Assembly (NCBI GenBank): GCA_937911965.1
Contig: CALDPL010000169.1
Span: 1-8,366 of the forward strand
Length of the DNA stretch: 8,366 nucleotides
Reading direction: 5' to 3'
Source: an uncultured Allomuricauda sp.
GTDB taxonomy: Bacteria; Bacteroidota; Bacteroidia; Flavobacteriales; Flavobacteriaceae
The position numbers and the translations under genes were made by a program. Positions within the stretch are counted from its first letter, which is position 1. The number at the start of each line of letters is the position of its first letter. Positions 1 to 7,091 of this stretch are shown piece after piece. A model generated the notes under the pieces. It was given only the letters and a program-made list of their open reading frames with translations, had not been told where the DNA came from and searched no databases.

Positions 1-1
1 G

Positions 2-1183
2 ATGACCGGGGTGGCCATATGGTTTGTTTTGGGAAAGACCATGCCGGGCGCGGGCATTGGCCTAATGGCTTCCCTGTTGTTGGCATCAACCATGTCCTCC
101 ACCGATTCGGCCTCTGTATTCTCCATTTTGAGATCGAAGGGGCTGCTGTTGAAGAACAACCTTAAACCCATGCTGGAGCTTGAAAGTGGAAGCAACGACC
201 CGATGGCCTATGTGCTCACCATAACATTGATCGCCATTGTAGGTTCGGACACCGAACCCGATTATCTCATGGCGGCATTGAACCTTTTTATGCAATTGGC
301 CATTGGGGGAATTTCGGGCTATTTCTTGGGAAAAGTGGCTGTCTTCACCATCAACCGACTGGATATTGACAACAGGTCCCTTTATCCGATACTGGTCTTT
401 ACCTTCTGTATCTTTATTTTTTCCTTTACGTATTTTGTAAAGGGTAATGGATTCCTTGCGGTCTATGTCGGGGGATTGGTCATAGGAAATTCCCGTTTCG
501 TCCATAAACGCTCCGCCCTGAACTTCTTTGACGGAATGGCATGGATGAGTCAATTGCTCATGTTCCTTACCTTGGGGCTCTTGGTAAATCCAAGTGAATT
601 GGTCCCCATAATAGTACCGGGAATCATCATAAGTGTTCTTATAATATTGGTGACCCGGCCCATAAGTGTGATGATATGCCTGCTCCCCTTTCGCAAGATG
701 CCCAAGAAGGACAAGACTTTTATATCCTGGGTCGGCCTTCGAGGGGCCGTGCCCATTATTTTTGCCATAATGGTCCTGGCAGCGGATATCCCCAACGCAA
801 GGTTGATGTTCAACATTGTTTTCTTCTGTACCCTGGTCTCCCTGGTGGTACAGGGCACCACCCTGTCCCAAATGGCCAAACTTCTTAATTTGGTCGACGA
901 GCCCAGTACGATCAAAGGACTCAAGAATTTTGATGTCGAGTTTTCGGATGAGATCAAGTCCGTGACCTCGGAGATGAAAATAACCAAACAGGCCTTGGAG
1001 AAAGGCAATCACCTTATGGACCTTCGCCTGCCGGAAAAGACCATCGTGGTCATGGTCAAAAGGGATGGACTCTTTTTTGTGCCCAACGGAAAGACGGTAC
1101 TGATGGAAAACGATAGGCTTTTGGTGATCACCGATGATTATCAAGCCCTTAGCGAAACTTCCAAGCAGCTGGGCCTCAAATAG
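2..1183 (+). CDS. nhaP2: K+/H+ antiporter, NhaP2/CvrA type (CPA1), 5'-truncated
   Basis: Inner-membrane antiporter that exchanges cytoplasmic K+ (or another monovalent cation) for H+. The 393 visible residues hold the CPA1 signatures: STDSASV near residues 33-39, the ESGSNDP motif near 61-67 with its conserved Asn-Asp pair, and GLRGAVP near 245-251. Hydrophobic helices continue to about residue 300. Residues ~311-393 form a soluble tail of RCK_C (TrkA-C) type, ending in a typical 'V.MVKRDG...P.G.T.L..NDRLLVI' pattern; in this family the tail is thought to gate transport by sensing ions or nucleotides. The frame is open to the left edge, and roughly 90-100 N-terminal residues (the first helices) should lie outside, so the Met at base 2 is internal and not a start. 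It ends in TAG 89 bases from the convergent second antiporter. Family assignment is firm; cation preference is by analogy with NhaP2. Confidence 0.9.
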   Translation: MTGVAIWFVLGKTMPGAGIGLMASLLLASTMSSTDSASVFSILRSKGLLLKNNLKPMLELESGSNDPMAYVLTITLIAIVGSDTEPDYLMAALNLFMQLAIGGISGYFLGKVAVFTINRLDIDNRSLYPILVFTFCIFIFSFTYFVKGNGFLAVYVGGLVIGNSRFVHKRSALNFFDGMAWMSQLLMFLTLGLLVNPSELVPIIVPGIIISVLIILVTRPISVMICLLPFRKMPKKDKTFISWVGLRGAVPIIFAIMVLAADIPNARLMFNIVFFCTLVSLVVQGTTLSQMAKLLNLVDEPSTIKGLKNFDVEFSDEIKSVTSEMKITKQALEKGNHLMDLRLPEKTIVVMVKRDGLFFVPNGKTVLMENDRLLVITDDYQALSETSKQLGLK

Positions 1184-1272
1184 AAAAGGACTTTACCTGC
1201 CCAATGATCCTTGGAGGGCCCGAACCCATATGTGGTCATTGACACCGGTCCATGGCCCTGCGAATCAAAGGT

Positions 1273-3330
1273 TCACCCCAAGGTTCCCGAATCATCTCCA
1301 AACTGTCGGGGATAGATGATCAATTTGCTGTTCTCGGAAAAATGTTTTTCCAATTTGTTTGGCAGCCGGTCCAATATTCCCATATGGGAGGGAGATCCCT
1401 TTCTTGCCGAAACCAATACCATGAGATCGTCTTCGTTGATGTTTTTGAAATACAGGAAAAAGTCATCCCAATCCGTGAGCAGCTCAATTTTGGCCAAAGC
1501 GGTCAAGCGGGAGGCTTCAAAGATCGATTCCAAAGTTTTTTTGGTTGTTCCATCGCAGTAGAACTGAATACCAATGCTCAATTCCTGGGCCAGCTTCACC
1601 AATTTTGAAAGCCAAAGTTCAAACTCGTTTTCATATTCGGCCAAAGGGGGAACGGCGACCACAATTCGTTTGTGCAGTACCAATGGGCGCTCCATTTGGC
1701 ATATAAATGTGGTCTTGTCCGTATTGTTCAGAATGCCATCTACTTTTTCTCCGATCAATTTATCGATAAGGCCCACTCTTCTCGGCCAACCCAATACGAT
1801 GATATCGGCCATGATTTCCCTGGCTATCCGTGCTATGCCACTGGCCGGATTGTGGTCTATGGTGGTTATGATGTTCACTTGGGTTTCGGATGCGGAGGCT
1901 TCCCGTACAAAGGCCTCCAATTTGTTCCTTGCCTTTAGAATATTGACCTCGGCCTCGGCATTGTTCGAGACCACGCTTAGGATCGAAACCGGGTTGACGG
2001 ATTTTTGGTCCTTGATAAAAATGGCGAACTCCAGGAGTTTGTCAAAGTTTTCAATATTCGCAATGGGAAGGAGGATATGTTCGTCGCTTGCTCCGTTCGC
2101 GTGGATCAGCCCGCTGACATCGTCCTCGGTTTGGACAACAATTTTTTTGGCCGCCCGCTCCGTGACAAAGGATGCGATGACACAGGTGACCAAAATTAGG
2201 ATAATGGTGCCGTTCAAGATGTTCTCATCCAGAATTCCGGCATTGTATCCCACCAAAATGATGGCCAGGGTCGCGGCGGCATGGGAACTGCTCAGACCGA
2301 ATATGAGTTGACGTTGGGCTTTGGAGTACTTAAAGGACCATTGGGTCAACAGGGCCGCCAACCATTTTCCGGATATGGCGACCACGGACAATACCCCGGC
2401 CACTATAAGGGCCGTTGGGCCGCTCAAAACGATCCTCAAATCGACCAACATGCCCACGCTGATCAGAAAAAAGGGAATGAACAGTGAATTGCCAATGAAT
2501 TCGATACGGTTCATCAAGGCGGAGGAGTGGGGTATCAGGCGGTTGAGGGCCAAACCGGCAACGAAGGCCCCTATAATGGGCTCCACTCCCGCGATTTCGG
2601 CCAGGGAGGCCGCAAAAAACACCACGGCAAGCACAAAAATATAGTGTGAATGTTTTTCACTTTCCAATTTTTGAAAGAACCATTTGGCAATCTTGGGAAC
2701 CAAATAGAACATTATAATTGAAAAAACGGTTAGGGAGACCCCCAGTTTAATCCAGAATTCCATGTTGAGGGTTCCCTGGGCATTGCCCATGATCACCGCC
2801 AAAATGATCAGTACGGCGGTATCGGTCAAAATGGTCCCCCCGACGGTGATGGCCACGGCCTGGTTCTTTGAAATTCCAAATTTGCTTACGATCGGATAGG
2901 CCACCAAAGTGTGGGTGGCGAACATACTGGCGGTAAGCAAACTTGCATTGAAATCATATCCGAGCAAGTAGTGGCATACCGGAAACCCGATCGCCAAGGG
3001 AATCGTGAAGGTGAATAGCCCAAAAAGTATGCTTTTGTTCCGGTTGGAATTGAATTCGTTCATATCCAGTTCAAGACCGGCAATGAACATGATATAAAGC
3101 AAACCAATGGTTGAAAAAAGATCGACCGCCGAATTTTGCTCCAGAATATTGAGGCCGTATGGACCAATGACCACCCCGGCCAAAATCAATCCGATAATAC
3201 TGGGTATGTTCAATCTCCTGAGCAGGACCGGAGACAGGAGAATGATCAGAAGTATCAGTGAAAATGCCAGGATCGGGTCAGCCAAGGGCAATTCAAATCC
3301 ATGCTTCAGGTCATTGATAAATTCTTCCAT
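1273..3330 (-). CDS. CPA2 cation:proton antiporter with C-terminal USP-like tail
   Basis: A 685-residue membrane antiporter of the Kef/NapA (CPA2, Na_H_Exchanger) superfamily. Residues ~16-395 carry about 12 hydrophobic helices, with family patterns such as 'IPSIIGLILAGVVIGPYGL' (~43-60), 'GLLYIMFIAGLELD' (~76-89) and 'EPIIGAFVAGLALNR' (~250-264). The ion-binding helix reads TILTDTAVL (~166-174), giving a Thr-Asp pair where electrogenic members have Asp-Asp or Asn-Asp; this favours electroneutral exchange, by inference. Residues ~416-550 resemble a universal stress protein domain ('ILLPIAN...', then 'ADIIVLGWPRRVG...'), and ~554-676 look like a second, more diverged copy. There is no TrkA_N domain of KefB/KefC type. 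Start: the frame can be extended to a TTG at 3336, but ATG at 3330 is preferred because AAAGGA lies 6 bases upstream. It is convergent with the NhaP2-type gene. No clear promoter is seen in the 189 bases upstream. Confidence 0.9.
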   Translation of the reverse strand: MEEFINDLKHGFELPLADPILAFSLILLIILLSPVLLRRLNIPSIIGLILAGVVIGPYGLNILEQNSAVDLFSTIGLLYIMFIAGLELDMNEFNSNRNKSILFGLFTFTIPLAIGFPVCHYLLGYDFNASLLTASMFATHTLVAYPIVSKFGISKNQAVAITVGGTILTDTAVLIILAVIMGNAQGTLNMEFWIKLGVSLTVFSIIMFYLVPKIAKWFFQKLESEKHSHYIFVLAVVFFAASLAEIAGVEPIIGAFVAGLALNRLIPHSSALMNRIEFIGNSLFIPFFLISVGMLVDLRIVLSGPTALIVAGVLSVVAISGKWLAALLTQWSFKYSKAQRQLIFGLSSSHAAATLAIILVGYNAGILDENILNGTIILILVTCVIASFVTERAAKKIVVQTEDDVSGLIHANGASDEHILLPIANIENFDKLLEFAIFIKDQKSVNPVSILSVVSNNAEAEVNILKARNKLEAFVREASASETQVNIITTIDHNPASGIARIAREIMADIIVLGWPRRVGLIDKLIGEKVDGILNNTDKTTFICQMERPLVLHKRIVVAVPPLAEYENEFELWLSKLVKLAQELSIGIQFYCDGTTKKTLESIFEASRLTALAKIELLTDWDDFFLYFKNINEDDLMVLVSARKGSPSHMGILDRLPNKLEKHFSENSKLIIYPRQFGDDSGTLG

Positions 3331-3519
3331 CCCCAATCCTTTTTTTTAAATGAATCCAGTGCTACGGTCTCCCTATAACGGACACGAGCTTCTCATGGCC
3401 GGGAAGATAAATATTTCCATTGAACCATCAATTGGATTTTTTGTAAAATATTGGGGCGGCCCATGGGATTTCGGAGAAATTGGCCAAGTGTCCGAGCATA
3501 GGAAAATGTAGGCCTGTCA

Positions 3520-4668
3520 TCAAACGGCCTGTGATTTGAGGTACTCCACCAATTCCCGTGCAGCGGCCCTTCCGGCGCGGTTGGCACCGATGGTGGAAGC
3601 TGAGGGACCATAACCGGTGAGATGGATTCGGGGGTCCTTGGCCACTTGGGTGGCCAATTTTCCAGACATTTCGATTCCCCCCATTTTGTTCTTCAATTTT
3701 AAAGGCTCCAGATGGTCCAAGGAATGTCGGAAGCCTGTGTTCCAAAAAATCACATCCGCATCCAGGGAGGTCCCGTCGGCCCATCGGACCCCTGTTTCGG
3801 TGATTTCCTCGAACATGGGCCTACGCTCCATTACCCCTTTTTGCAACATATCCGCAATGGCCGGGGTAATCGGAAGCCCGGTAACGGATACCACCGATTT
3901 CGGGGGCAGTCCTTCCCGTACCCTATCTTCAACCAGGACCACGGCCTGCCTACCACGATCTGGATTGAACTCATACTCCCTGAAATCCGGAGGACGTCGG
4001 GTCACCCAGGTGGTTCGGGTAATGCGGGAGACTTCCCCAAGCATTTGAACGGCTGAAATACCGCCCCCTACGATTATGACATGCTTCCCTTCAAACTCTT
4101 GGGCCGATTTATAATCCCCTGTATGCAATTGTCTGCCCCGGAACTTTTCCCAACCCGGATACCTGGGACAGTGCGGGGTTTTCCAGGTTCCGGTCGCATT
4201 GATCAGCCCCCGGGCACTGAATTGGATCCCATTGGTTCGAATAATGAAGCGGTCCCTTCGTTGGGTGACTTCCCAGACCCGAATGGGTCGGATGATCGGC
4301 AGTTCATAGGTCTTTTCGTATTGCCCGTAGTATTTGGGCAGGGCCACATTGGCCTGCAATTCCTTGTCCTCGGTGTCCACGGCCCGATCAAACCCCATCC
4401 CCGGCAGATCGTTGATCCCATTGACATTGCTCAGGGTCAGGGAATCCCATCTGTGCTGCCAGGCCCCTCCGGGACCAAATTCATCGTCCAGGACCACAAA
4501 ACCCTTTCCTGCTTCGACCCCCTCCCTTTTGAGATGGTAGGCAGCGGACAGGCCGGCCTGCCCGGCACCGATGACCACAATATCCACCTTATAGAAGATA
4601 TCGGGACGGACTTGGTCCAGGATAGTGGTTTCGGGCTGGGGTTTAACGGGATTTCCTTCCTTTGCCAT
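3520..4668 (-). CDS. FAD-dependent, FMO-like monooxygenase/oxidoreductase
   Basis: Cytoplasmic flavoprotein of 382 residues with two Rossmann folds. The FAD-binding GAGQAG is at residues ~34-39 and the NAD(P)H-binding GGGISA at ~201-206. Between them lies FRGRQLHTGDY (~176-186), a full match to the FxGxxxHxxxY/W fingerprint of flavin-containing and Baeyer-Villiger monooxygenases. Two 'TG' linkers, NATGTW (~157-162) and WNTGFR (~309-314), are also typical. The substrate cannot be read from sequence. An upstream TTG at 4716 would add 16 residues, but ATG at 4668 is preferred because the added segment is not family-like and contains promoter-like sequence; neither start has a good ribosome site. 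It appears to be a single-gene unit 119 bases downstream of the channel gene. The pattern 'GGAWQHRW..LTLSNVNG' recalls actinobacterial homologues from memory, so transfer is possible but unproven. ArsO/CzcO-like oxidoreductases are alternatives. Confidence 0.85.
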   Translation of the reverse strand: MAKEGNPVKPQPETTILDQVRPDIFYKVDIVVIGAGQAGLSAAYHLKREGVEAGKGFVVLDDEFGPGGAWQHRWDSLTLSNVNGINDLPGMGFDRAVDTEDKELQANVALPKYYGQYEKTYELPIIRPIRVWEVTQRRDRFIIRTNGIQFSARGLINATGTWKTPHCPRYPGWEKFRGRQLHTGDYKSAQEFEGKHVIIVGGGISAVQMLGEVSRITRTTWVTRRPPDFREYEFNPDRGRQAVVLVEDRVREGLPPKSVVSVTGLPITPAIADMLQKGVMERRPMFEEITETGVRWADGTSLDADVIFWNTGFRHSLDHLEPLKLKNKMGGIEMSGKLATQVAKDPRIHLTGYGPSASTIGANRAGRAAARELVEYLKSQAV

Positions 4669-4698
4669 ATGGATGTACTTAAGTGAAAATATCTTCCT

Positions 4699-4706
4699 TA
4701 AAGTTA
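4699..4706 (-). promoter_or_regulatory. possible -7 element before the flavoprotein gene
   Basis: On the minus strand TAACTTTA matches 7 of 8 positions of the Bacteroidetes -7 consensus TAnnTTTG. It lies about 30 bases before the ATG at 4668. At the expected 19-base spacing the -33 position reads ATGG, a poor match to TTTG, so this is only a candidate. The perfect 11-base palindrome at 4717-4727 would fall in the spacer, the usual place for a repressor site. Confidence 0.25.
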
Positions 4707-4716
4707 AAAAATTCAA

Positions 4717-4727
4717 GGTGATTCACC
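4717..4727. promoter_or_regulatory. 11-base perfect palindrome, possible operator
   Basis: The sequence GGTGATTCACC is two perfect 5-base arms around a central T. It sits 49-59 bases upstream of the flavoprotein ATG and just upstream of the candidate -7 element. The symmetry is seen directly; a role as operator is inference, and a palindrome this short can arise by chance. Confidence 0.3.
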
Positions 4728-4743
4728 ATGCTCTCCCCCCGCG

Positions 4744-4770
4744 GTCCATGTGCAGGTCCATTCAGTCCAT
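4744..4770. repeat. three GTCCAT copies in 27 bases
   Basis: GTCCAT occurs at 4744-4749, 4756-4761 and 4765-4770 (ATGGAC on the minus strand), in the gap between the channel stop codon and the flavoprotein gene. The spacing is uneven (12 and 9 bases). It may be a cluster of regulator half-sites upstream of the flavoprotein gene, or simply low-complexity sequence. Confidence 0.25.
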
Positions 4771-4787
4771 CCAAGTGGGCTGGCAGA

Positions 4788-6065
4788 TTAGGTTGTACCT
4801 CCGTCCCCTCCGGGGATGGACGATGGGCCCTCCTTTTCCAGGCTTACCGGCAGTTCAAAATGCTCCAGGGAGAAAAACGGCAGGGCCGCCAGAAGATGGT
4901 CAAAGATATCGGCCATGACATATTCGTAATTTTGCCAACGTACATCCGCACTGAATGCATAGATTTCCAAGGGGATTCCCTCGGAGGTGGGCTGCAATTG
5001 CCGAACCATCATGGTCATGTTCTTGTTCAAGGCCGAATGGTTTTCCAGATAATTGGTGGCGTATTTTCTGAATACCCCGAAATTGGTAAGGTTCCTTCCA
5101 TTGAGCATAAGGCCCTTGTCAAATCCGTGTTCCTTGTTATAGGCATCGATCTGTTCACTTCTCAGACTGATATAGTCCGATATCAAATGAATCCGTTTCA
5201 AGGCCTCAATATTCTCAGCGGTCAAAAATCTGATGCTCTTTTGCCTAATGATCAGGGAGCGTTTGATACGCCTTCCCCCTGAGAGCTGCATCCCCCTCCA
5301 GTTCTTAAAGGAATCCGAGATCAGGGCATAGGTGGGAATGGTGGTTATGGTCTTGTCGAAATTCTGAACCTTGACCGTGGCCAGGGTAATTTCCACCACA
5401 TCCCCATCGGCCCCGTATTTGTCCATACTGATCCAGTCCCCGATACGCACCATATCGTTGATGCTGACCTGTATACTGGCCACAAAACCCAAAATGGTGT
5501 CCTTGAACACAAGGAGAATAATGGCCGAAGCGGCTCCCAGGGCCGTAAGGAAGCTCCCCATCGAGGTCTCGGTGACAATGACCAAAACCGATAGAATGCC
5601 CAAAGTCCACGCAAATATCATGAATACCTGCAGATAACTGTCCAGGGGCTTGTCCTTAAAATTGGGCTTGGTCCATAAATAGTCCCTAATGCTTCGCAAA
5701 AACCTTCTGATGACCGCCAGGGCCTGTAGGACCACCAGGGCGGCCAGTACCCTCCATGCAATCTCCCCGAGGGTTGGAAAATCCACAAATACCACGGGGA
5801 CCATCAGGTTGAGGAACAGTAAGGGAATCAAGTGGGCCAAGGCCCTGGGGGCCTTATGCGCCACCAAAAAATTATCGAAGTTGTTCTTGCTCCTTCGGGC
5901 CAATCGAACACTGATGTTCCTAAGAAGTTTCCATACTACCCAATCCAGAATAAAGGCCGTCAAAAACACGGCCACCAGCATGATGCCAAGGCTCAGATAG
6001 GATGCGATATTTCCCTCCAGGCCCAAGCCCAAAAGCCAATCATAAATGAAACGGTCAAAATCCAT
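4788..6065 (-). CDS. ybdG: mechanosensitive channel, YbdG/MscM type (MscS family)
   Basis: A 425-residue inner-membrane channel that should open under membrane tension and release solutes on osmotic downshock. It has about five hydrophobic helices (~22-48, 76-97, 102-122, 143-165 and the pore helix ~171-198), followed by the MscS beta domain (~199-270) and an alpha/beta C-terminal domain. Long stretches follow E. coli YbdG as I remember it, for example VFKDTILGFVASIQ (~187-200), GDWISMDKYGADG (~209-221), TTIPTYALISDSFKNW (~241-256), SGGRRIKRS (~262-270), MVRQL (~353-357) and PLEIYAF (~365-371). The length also fits (YbdG about 415). The frame can be extended to 6197, but the 44 added residues are not family-like and would cover both the -7-like element at 6097-6104 and part of the terminator stem. 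ATG at 6065 is therefore chosen; its leader is A-rich with no Shine-Dalgarno site. YbdG underlies the miniature-conductance activity MscM in E. coli. Confidence 0.93.
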   Translation of the reverse strand: MDFDRFIYDWLLGLGLEGNIASYLSLGIMLVAVFLTAFILDWVVWKLLRNISVRLARRSKNNFDNFLVAHKAPRALAHLIPLLFLNLMVPVVFVDFPTLGEIAWRVLAALVVLQALAVIRRFLRSIRDYLWTKPNFKDKPLDSYLQVFMIFAWTLGILSVLVIVTETSMGSFLTALGAASAIILLVFKDTILGFVASIQVSINDMVRIGDWISMDKYGADGDVVEITLATVKVQNFDKTITTIPTYALISDSFKNWRGMQLSGGRRIKRSLIIRQKSIRFLTAENIEALKRIHLISDYISLRSEQIDAYNKEHGFDKGLMLNGRNLTNFGVFRKYATNYLENHSALNKNMTMMVRQLQPTSEGIPLEIYAFSADVRWQNYEYVMADIFDHLLAALPFFSLEHFELPVSLEKEGPSSIPGGDGGTT

Positions 6066-6096
6066 GTGACAGAAATCAATTTTTTGGGTAAAACCA

Positions 6097-6104
6097 CAAA
6101 AGTA
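6097..6104 (-). promoter_or_regulatory. -7-type promoter element of the channel gene
   Basis: On the minus strand TACTTTTG is a perfect match to the Bacteroidetes -7 consensus TAnnTTTG. It lies about 31 bases before the preferred ATG (6065), which predicts a transcript start near 6090 and a leader of about 25 bases. The -33 TTTG is not recognisable at 17-23 bases spacing (GCGG at 19). The element sits between the upstream operon's stem-loop and the channel gene, as expected for an independent promoter, and it supports the shorter start. Confidence 0.45.
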
Positions 6105-6164
6105 ACGGTAAAAAAGGGAACGGCCGCATCCATTGGGAATGCCCGATTGGGATGCAACAGATAT

Positions 6165-6206
6165 AAGGGGGAGAAATGTCAAGGCCCGCCTTGGCATTTC
6201 CCCCTT
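6165..6206 (-). terminator. strong stem-loop ending the gdh-rnk operon
   Basis: The left arm 6165-6184 and right arm 6189-6206 pair over 17 Watson-Crick positions, interrupted by a two-base bulge (within 6172-6174) and one mismatch (6179; G-U on the plus strand, A-C on the minus), around a four-base loop CCCG (6185-6188). It lies about 70 bases beyond the stop of the last operon gene (6275) and just before the channel promoter. On the minus strand it is followed by TATATCTGTT, only a weak U-tract, so Rho-independent termination is likely but not textbook. The stem also contains the tight inner hairpin AAGG-CCCG-CCTT. Confidence 0.6.
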
Positions 6207-6274
6207 CCCCGATTATTCACTGATTGTCCCATATTGGACCCATTCCTTGGATAAGAAATGGTCATGGATTCCCC

Positions 6275-6664
6275 TCAAAGCTCAGGCTCCTGCAATATTT
6301 TGGCAAACAATTGGGACTTCAATTGCCTATAGGCCCTTATGTGTTCCATATAGAGACTGCGCTGCTTTTCATGATGGTCCAGATAATAGGTGTCACAGGC
6401 CAGATCATCACACTCCCAGGCATTCTTCATCGCGTTTTCGTAACGGAAGAGTTCCCCCGTCACCATGGAATTTTCCCTTCGTTTTTCCTGGATTTGGGCA
6501 TAGAGCTCGGGGTCTTCCGCAAAGCGGCCCCCAAGTTCCATCAAATATCCAAGTTCCCGGTCGATAAAGTCCAGGCTCTCCATCCATTGGCCCACTTCAA
6601 GACCGTCCTTTTTCCACATGATATGATCGTCTGCCTCATGGGCATTGAACTGCACGGAAATCAT
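6275..6664 (-). CDS. small helical protein of unknown function, coupled to the Gre-like gene
   Basis: I do not recognise a named family. The product is 129 residues, without signal peptide or membrane segment, rich in charged residues and predicted mostly alpha-helical ('WMESLDFIDRELGYLMELG' ~27-45; 'LYAQIQEKRREN' ~54-65; 'SLYMEHIRAYRQLKSQLFAKIL' ~103-124 in heptad-like spacing). This suggests a helical bundle or coiled coil. Cys85, Cys90, His97 and His98 are close together and could form a metal site, but this is speculative. The start is clear: its ATG (6664-6662) overlaps the TGA of the upstream Gre-like gene as ATGA, so translation is likely coupled and the two proteins may be made in similar amounts. 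The strong stem-loop follows about 70 bases downstream. That it is a real gene rests on the overlap, its codon use and its place at the operon end; reading-frame extensions upstream lie inside the Gre-like gene and are not credible. Confidence 0.75.
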   Translation of the reverse strand: MISVQFNAHEADDHIMWKKDGLEVGQWMESLDFIDRELGYLMELGGRFAEDPELYAQIQEKRRENSMVTGELFRYENAMKNAWECDDLACDTYYLDHHEKQRSLYMEHIRAYRQLKSQLFAKILQEPEL

Positions 6665-7080
6665 GGCAATACATCTACGTTGATTGGATTCTCCTCCTGT
6701 TCCACCTTGAGGATGGTCAGTTGTTGTTCCCCGTTGGGAAAGGTCCAGACCACACTGTCCCCTTGGGCATATCCGATGACGGCCAGCCCCATGGGGGCCA
6801 GGACCGAAATCTTGTTGGTCTTCACATCGCTTTCCTTGGGCATGACCAATTGGAACTTTTTGTGCCATCCATTCTTGGACCCCACGGTGATCCAGGTGTT
6901 GAAACGTACCACATCGGAGGGCATGTCCTCTTCGTTGCGTATATGGGCCTGTTCCAACTCCCCGGCCAATTTTTTGATGGATTCACGTTGGGTATCATCA
7001 GCATAGTAGCCTGAAATGTTCACCAATCGTTTCAAAAGGACGTACTCTCCCTTCTCGATTACCAGGTTTCCATGTTTCAT
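6661..7080 (-). CDS. GreA/GreB-family (Rnk-like) transcription factor
   Basis: A 139-residue cytoplasmic protein with the GreA/GreB C-terminal fold, which binds near the secondary channel of RNA polymerase. The signature is ISVLAPMGLAVIGYAQGDSV (~91-110) followed by 'W..PNGEQQLTILKVE' (~112-127). Before it, residues ~1-50 are too short for the full GreA coiled coil (GreA is about 158 residues). The layout therefore matches Rnk (regulator of nucleoside diphosphate kinase), which has a shortened coiled coil and may compete with Gre factors rather than cleave RNA. Residues 27-52 are charged and helical and include Asp-Asp and Glu-Glu pairs, so transcript-cleavage activity cannot be ruled out. 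ATG at 7080 follows the glutamate dehydrogenase stop by 11 bases, without a clear Shine-Dalgarno site, and its TGA overlaps the next ATG. It is thus the middle gene of a three-gene operon. Confidence 0.85.
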   Translation of the reverse strand: MKHGNLVIEKGEYVLLKRLVNISGYYADDTQRESIKKLAGELEQAHIRNEEDMPSDVVRFNTWITVGSKNGWHKKFQLVMPKESDVKTNKISVLAPMGLAVIGYAQGDSVVWTFPNGEQQLTILKVEQEENPINVDVLP

Positions 7081-7091
7081 GATCTTGCATT

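Noticed and set aside
86..1144. A 352-codon open frame on the minus strand opposite the NhaP2-type gene
   Set aside because: It lies wholly antisense to a clear antiporter, its product is rich in His, Gly and Gln with no recognisable motif, and such frames arise when the sense gene favours certain third bases.
1215..1259. Inverted repeat AGGGCC / GGCCCT in the gap between the convergent antiporters, considered as a bidirectional terminator
   Set aside because: Arms are only six bases, the loop is 33 bases and no U-tract follows on either strand.
1574..2311. A 245-codon plus-strand frame opposite the CPA2 antiporter
   Set aside because: Antisense shadow of the USP-like tail and last helices; no motif and no upstream signals.
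3337..3519. Promoter for the CPA2 antiporter (candidates such as TATTTTAC and TACATTTT on the minus strand)
   Set aside because: Matches to TAnnTTTG are incomplete and no TTTG lies at the right distance; I see no other clear signal in this stretch, only small chance hairpins.
4081..4686. A 201-codon plus-strand frame opposite the flavoprotein
   Set aside because: Gly/Pro-rich shadow of a gene with clear FAD and NAD(P)H motifs on the other strand.
6066..6197. 44-residue N-terminal extension of the mechanosensitive channel
   Set aside because: The extension is not family-like, overlaps the stem-loop arm and the -7 element, and the protein already has the usual length from ATG 6065.
6224..7006. 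A 260-codon plus-strand frame opposite the unknown and Rnk-like genes
   Set aside because: It spans two well-packed minus-strand genes, including the conserved Gre domain, and shows no family features.
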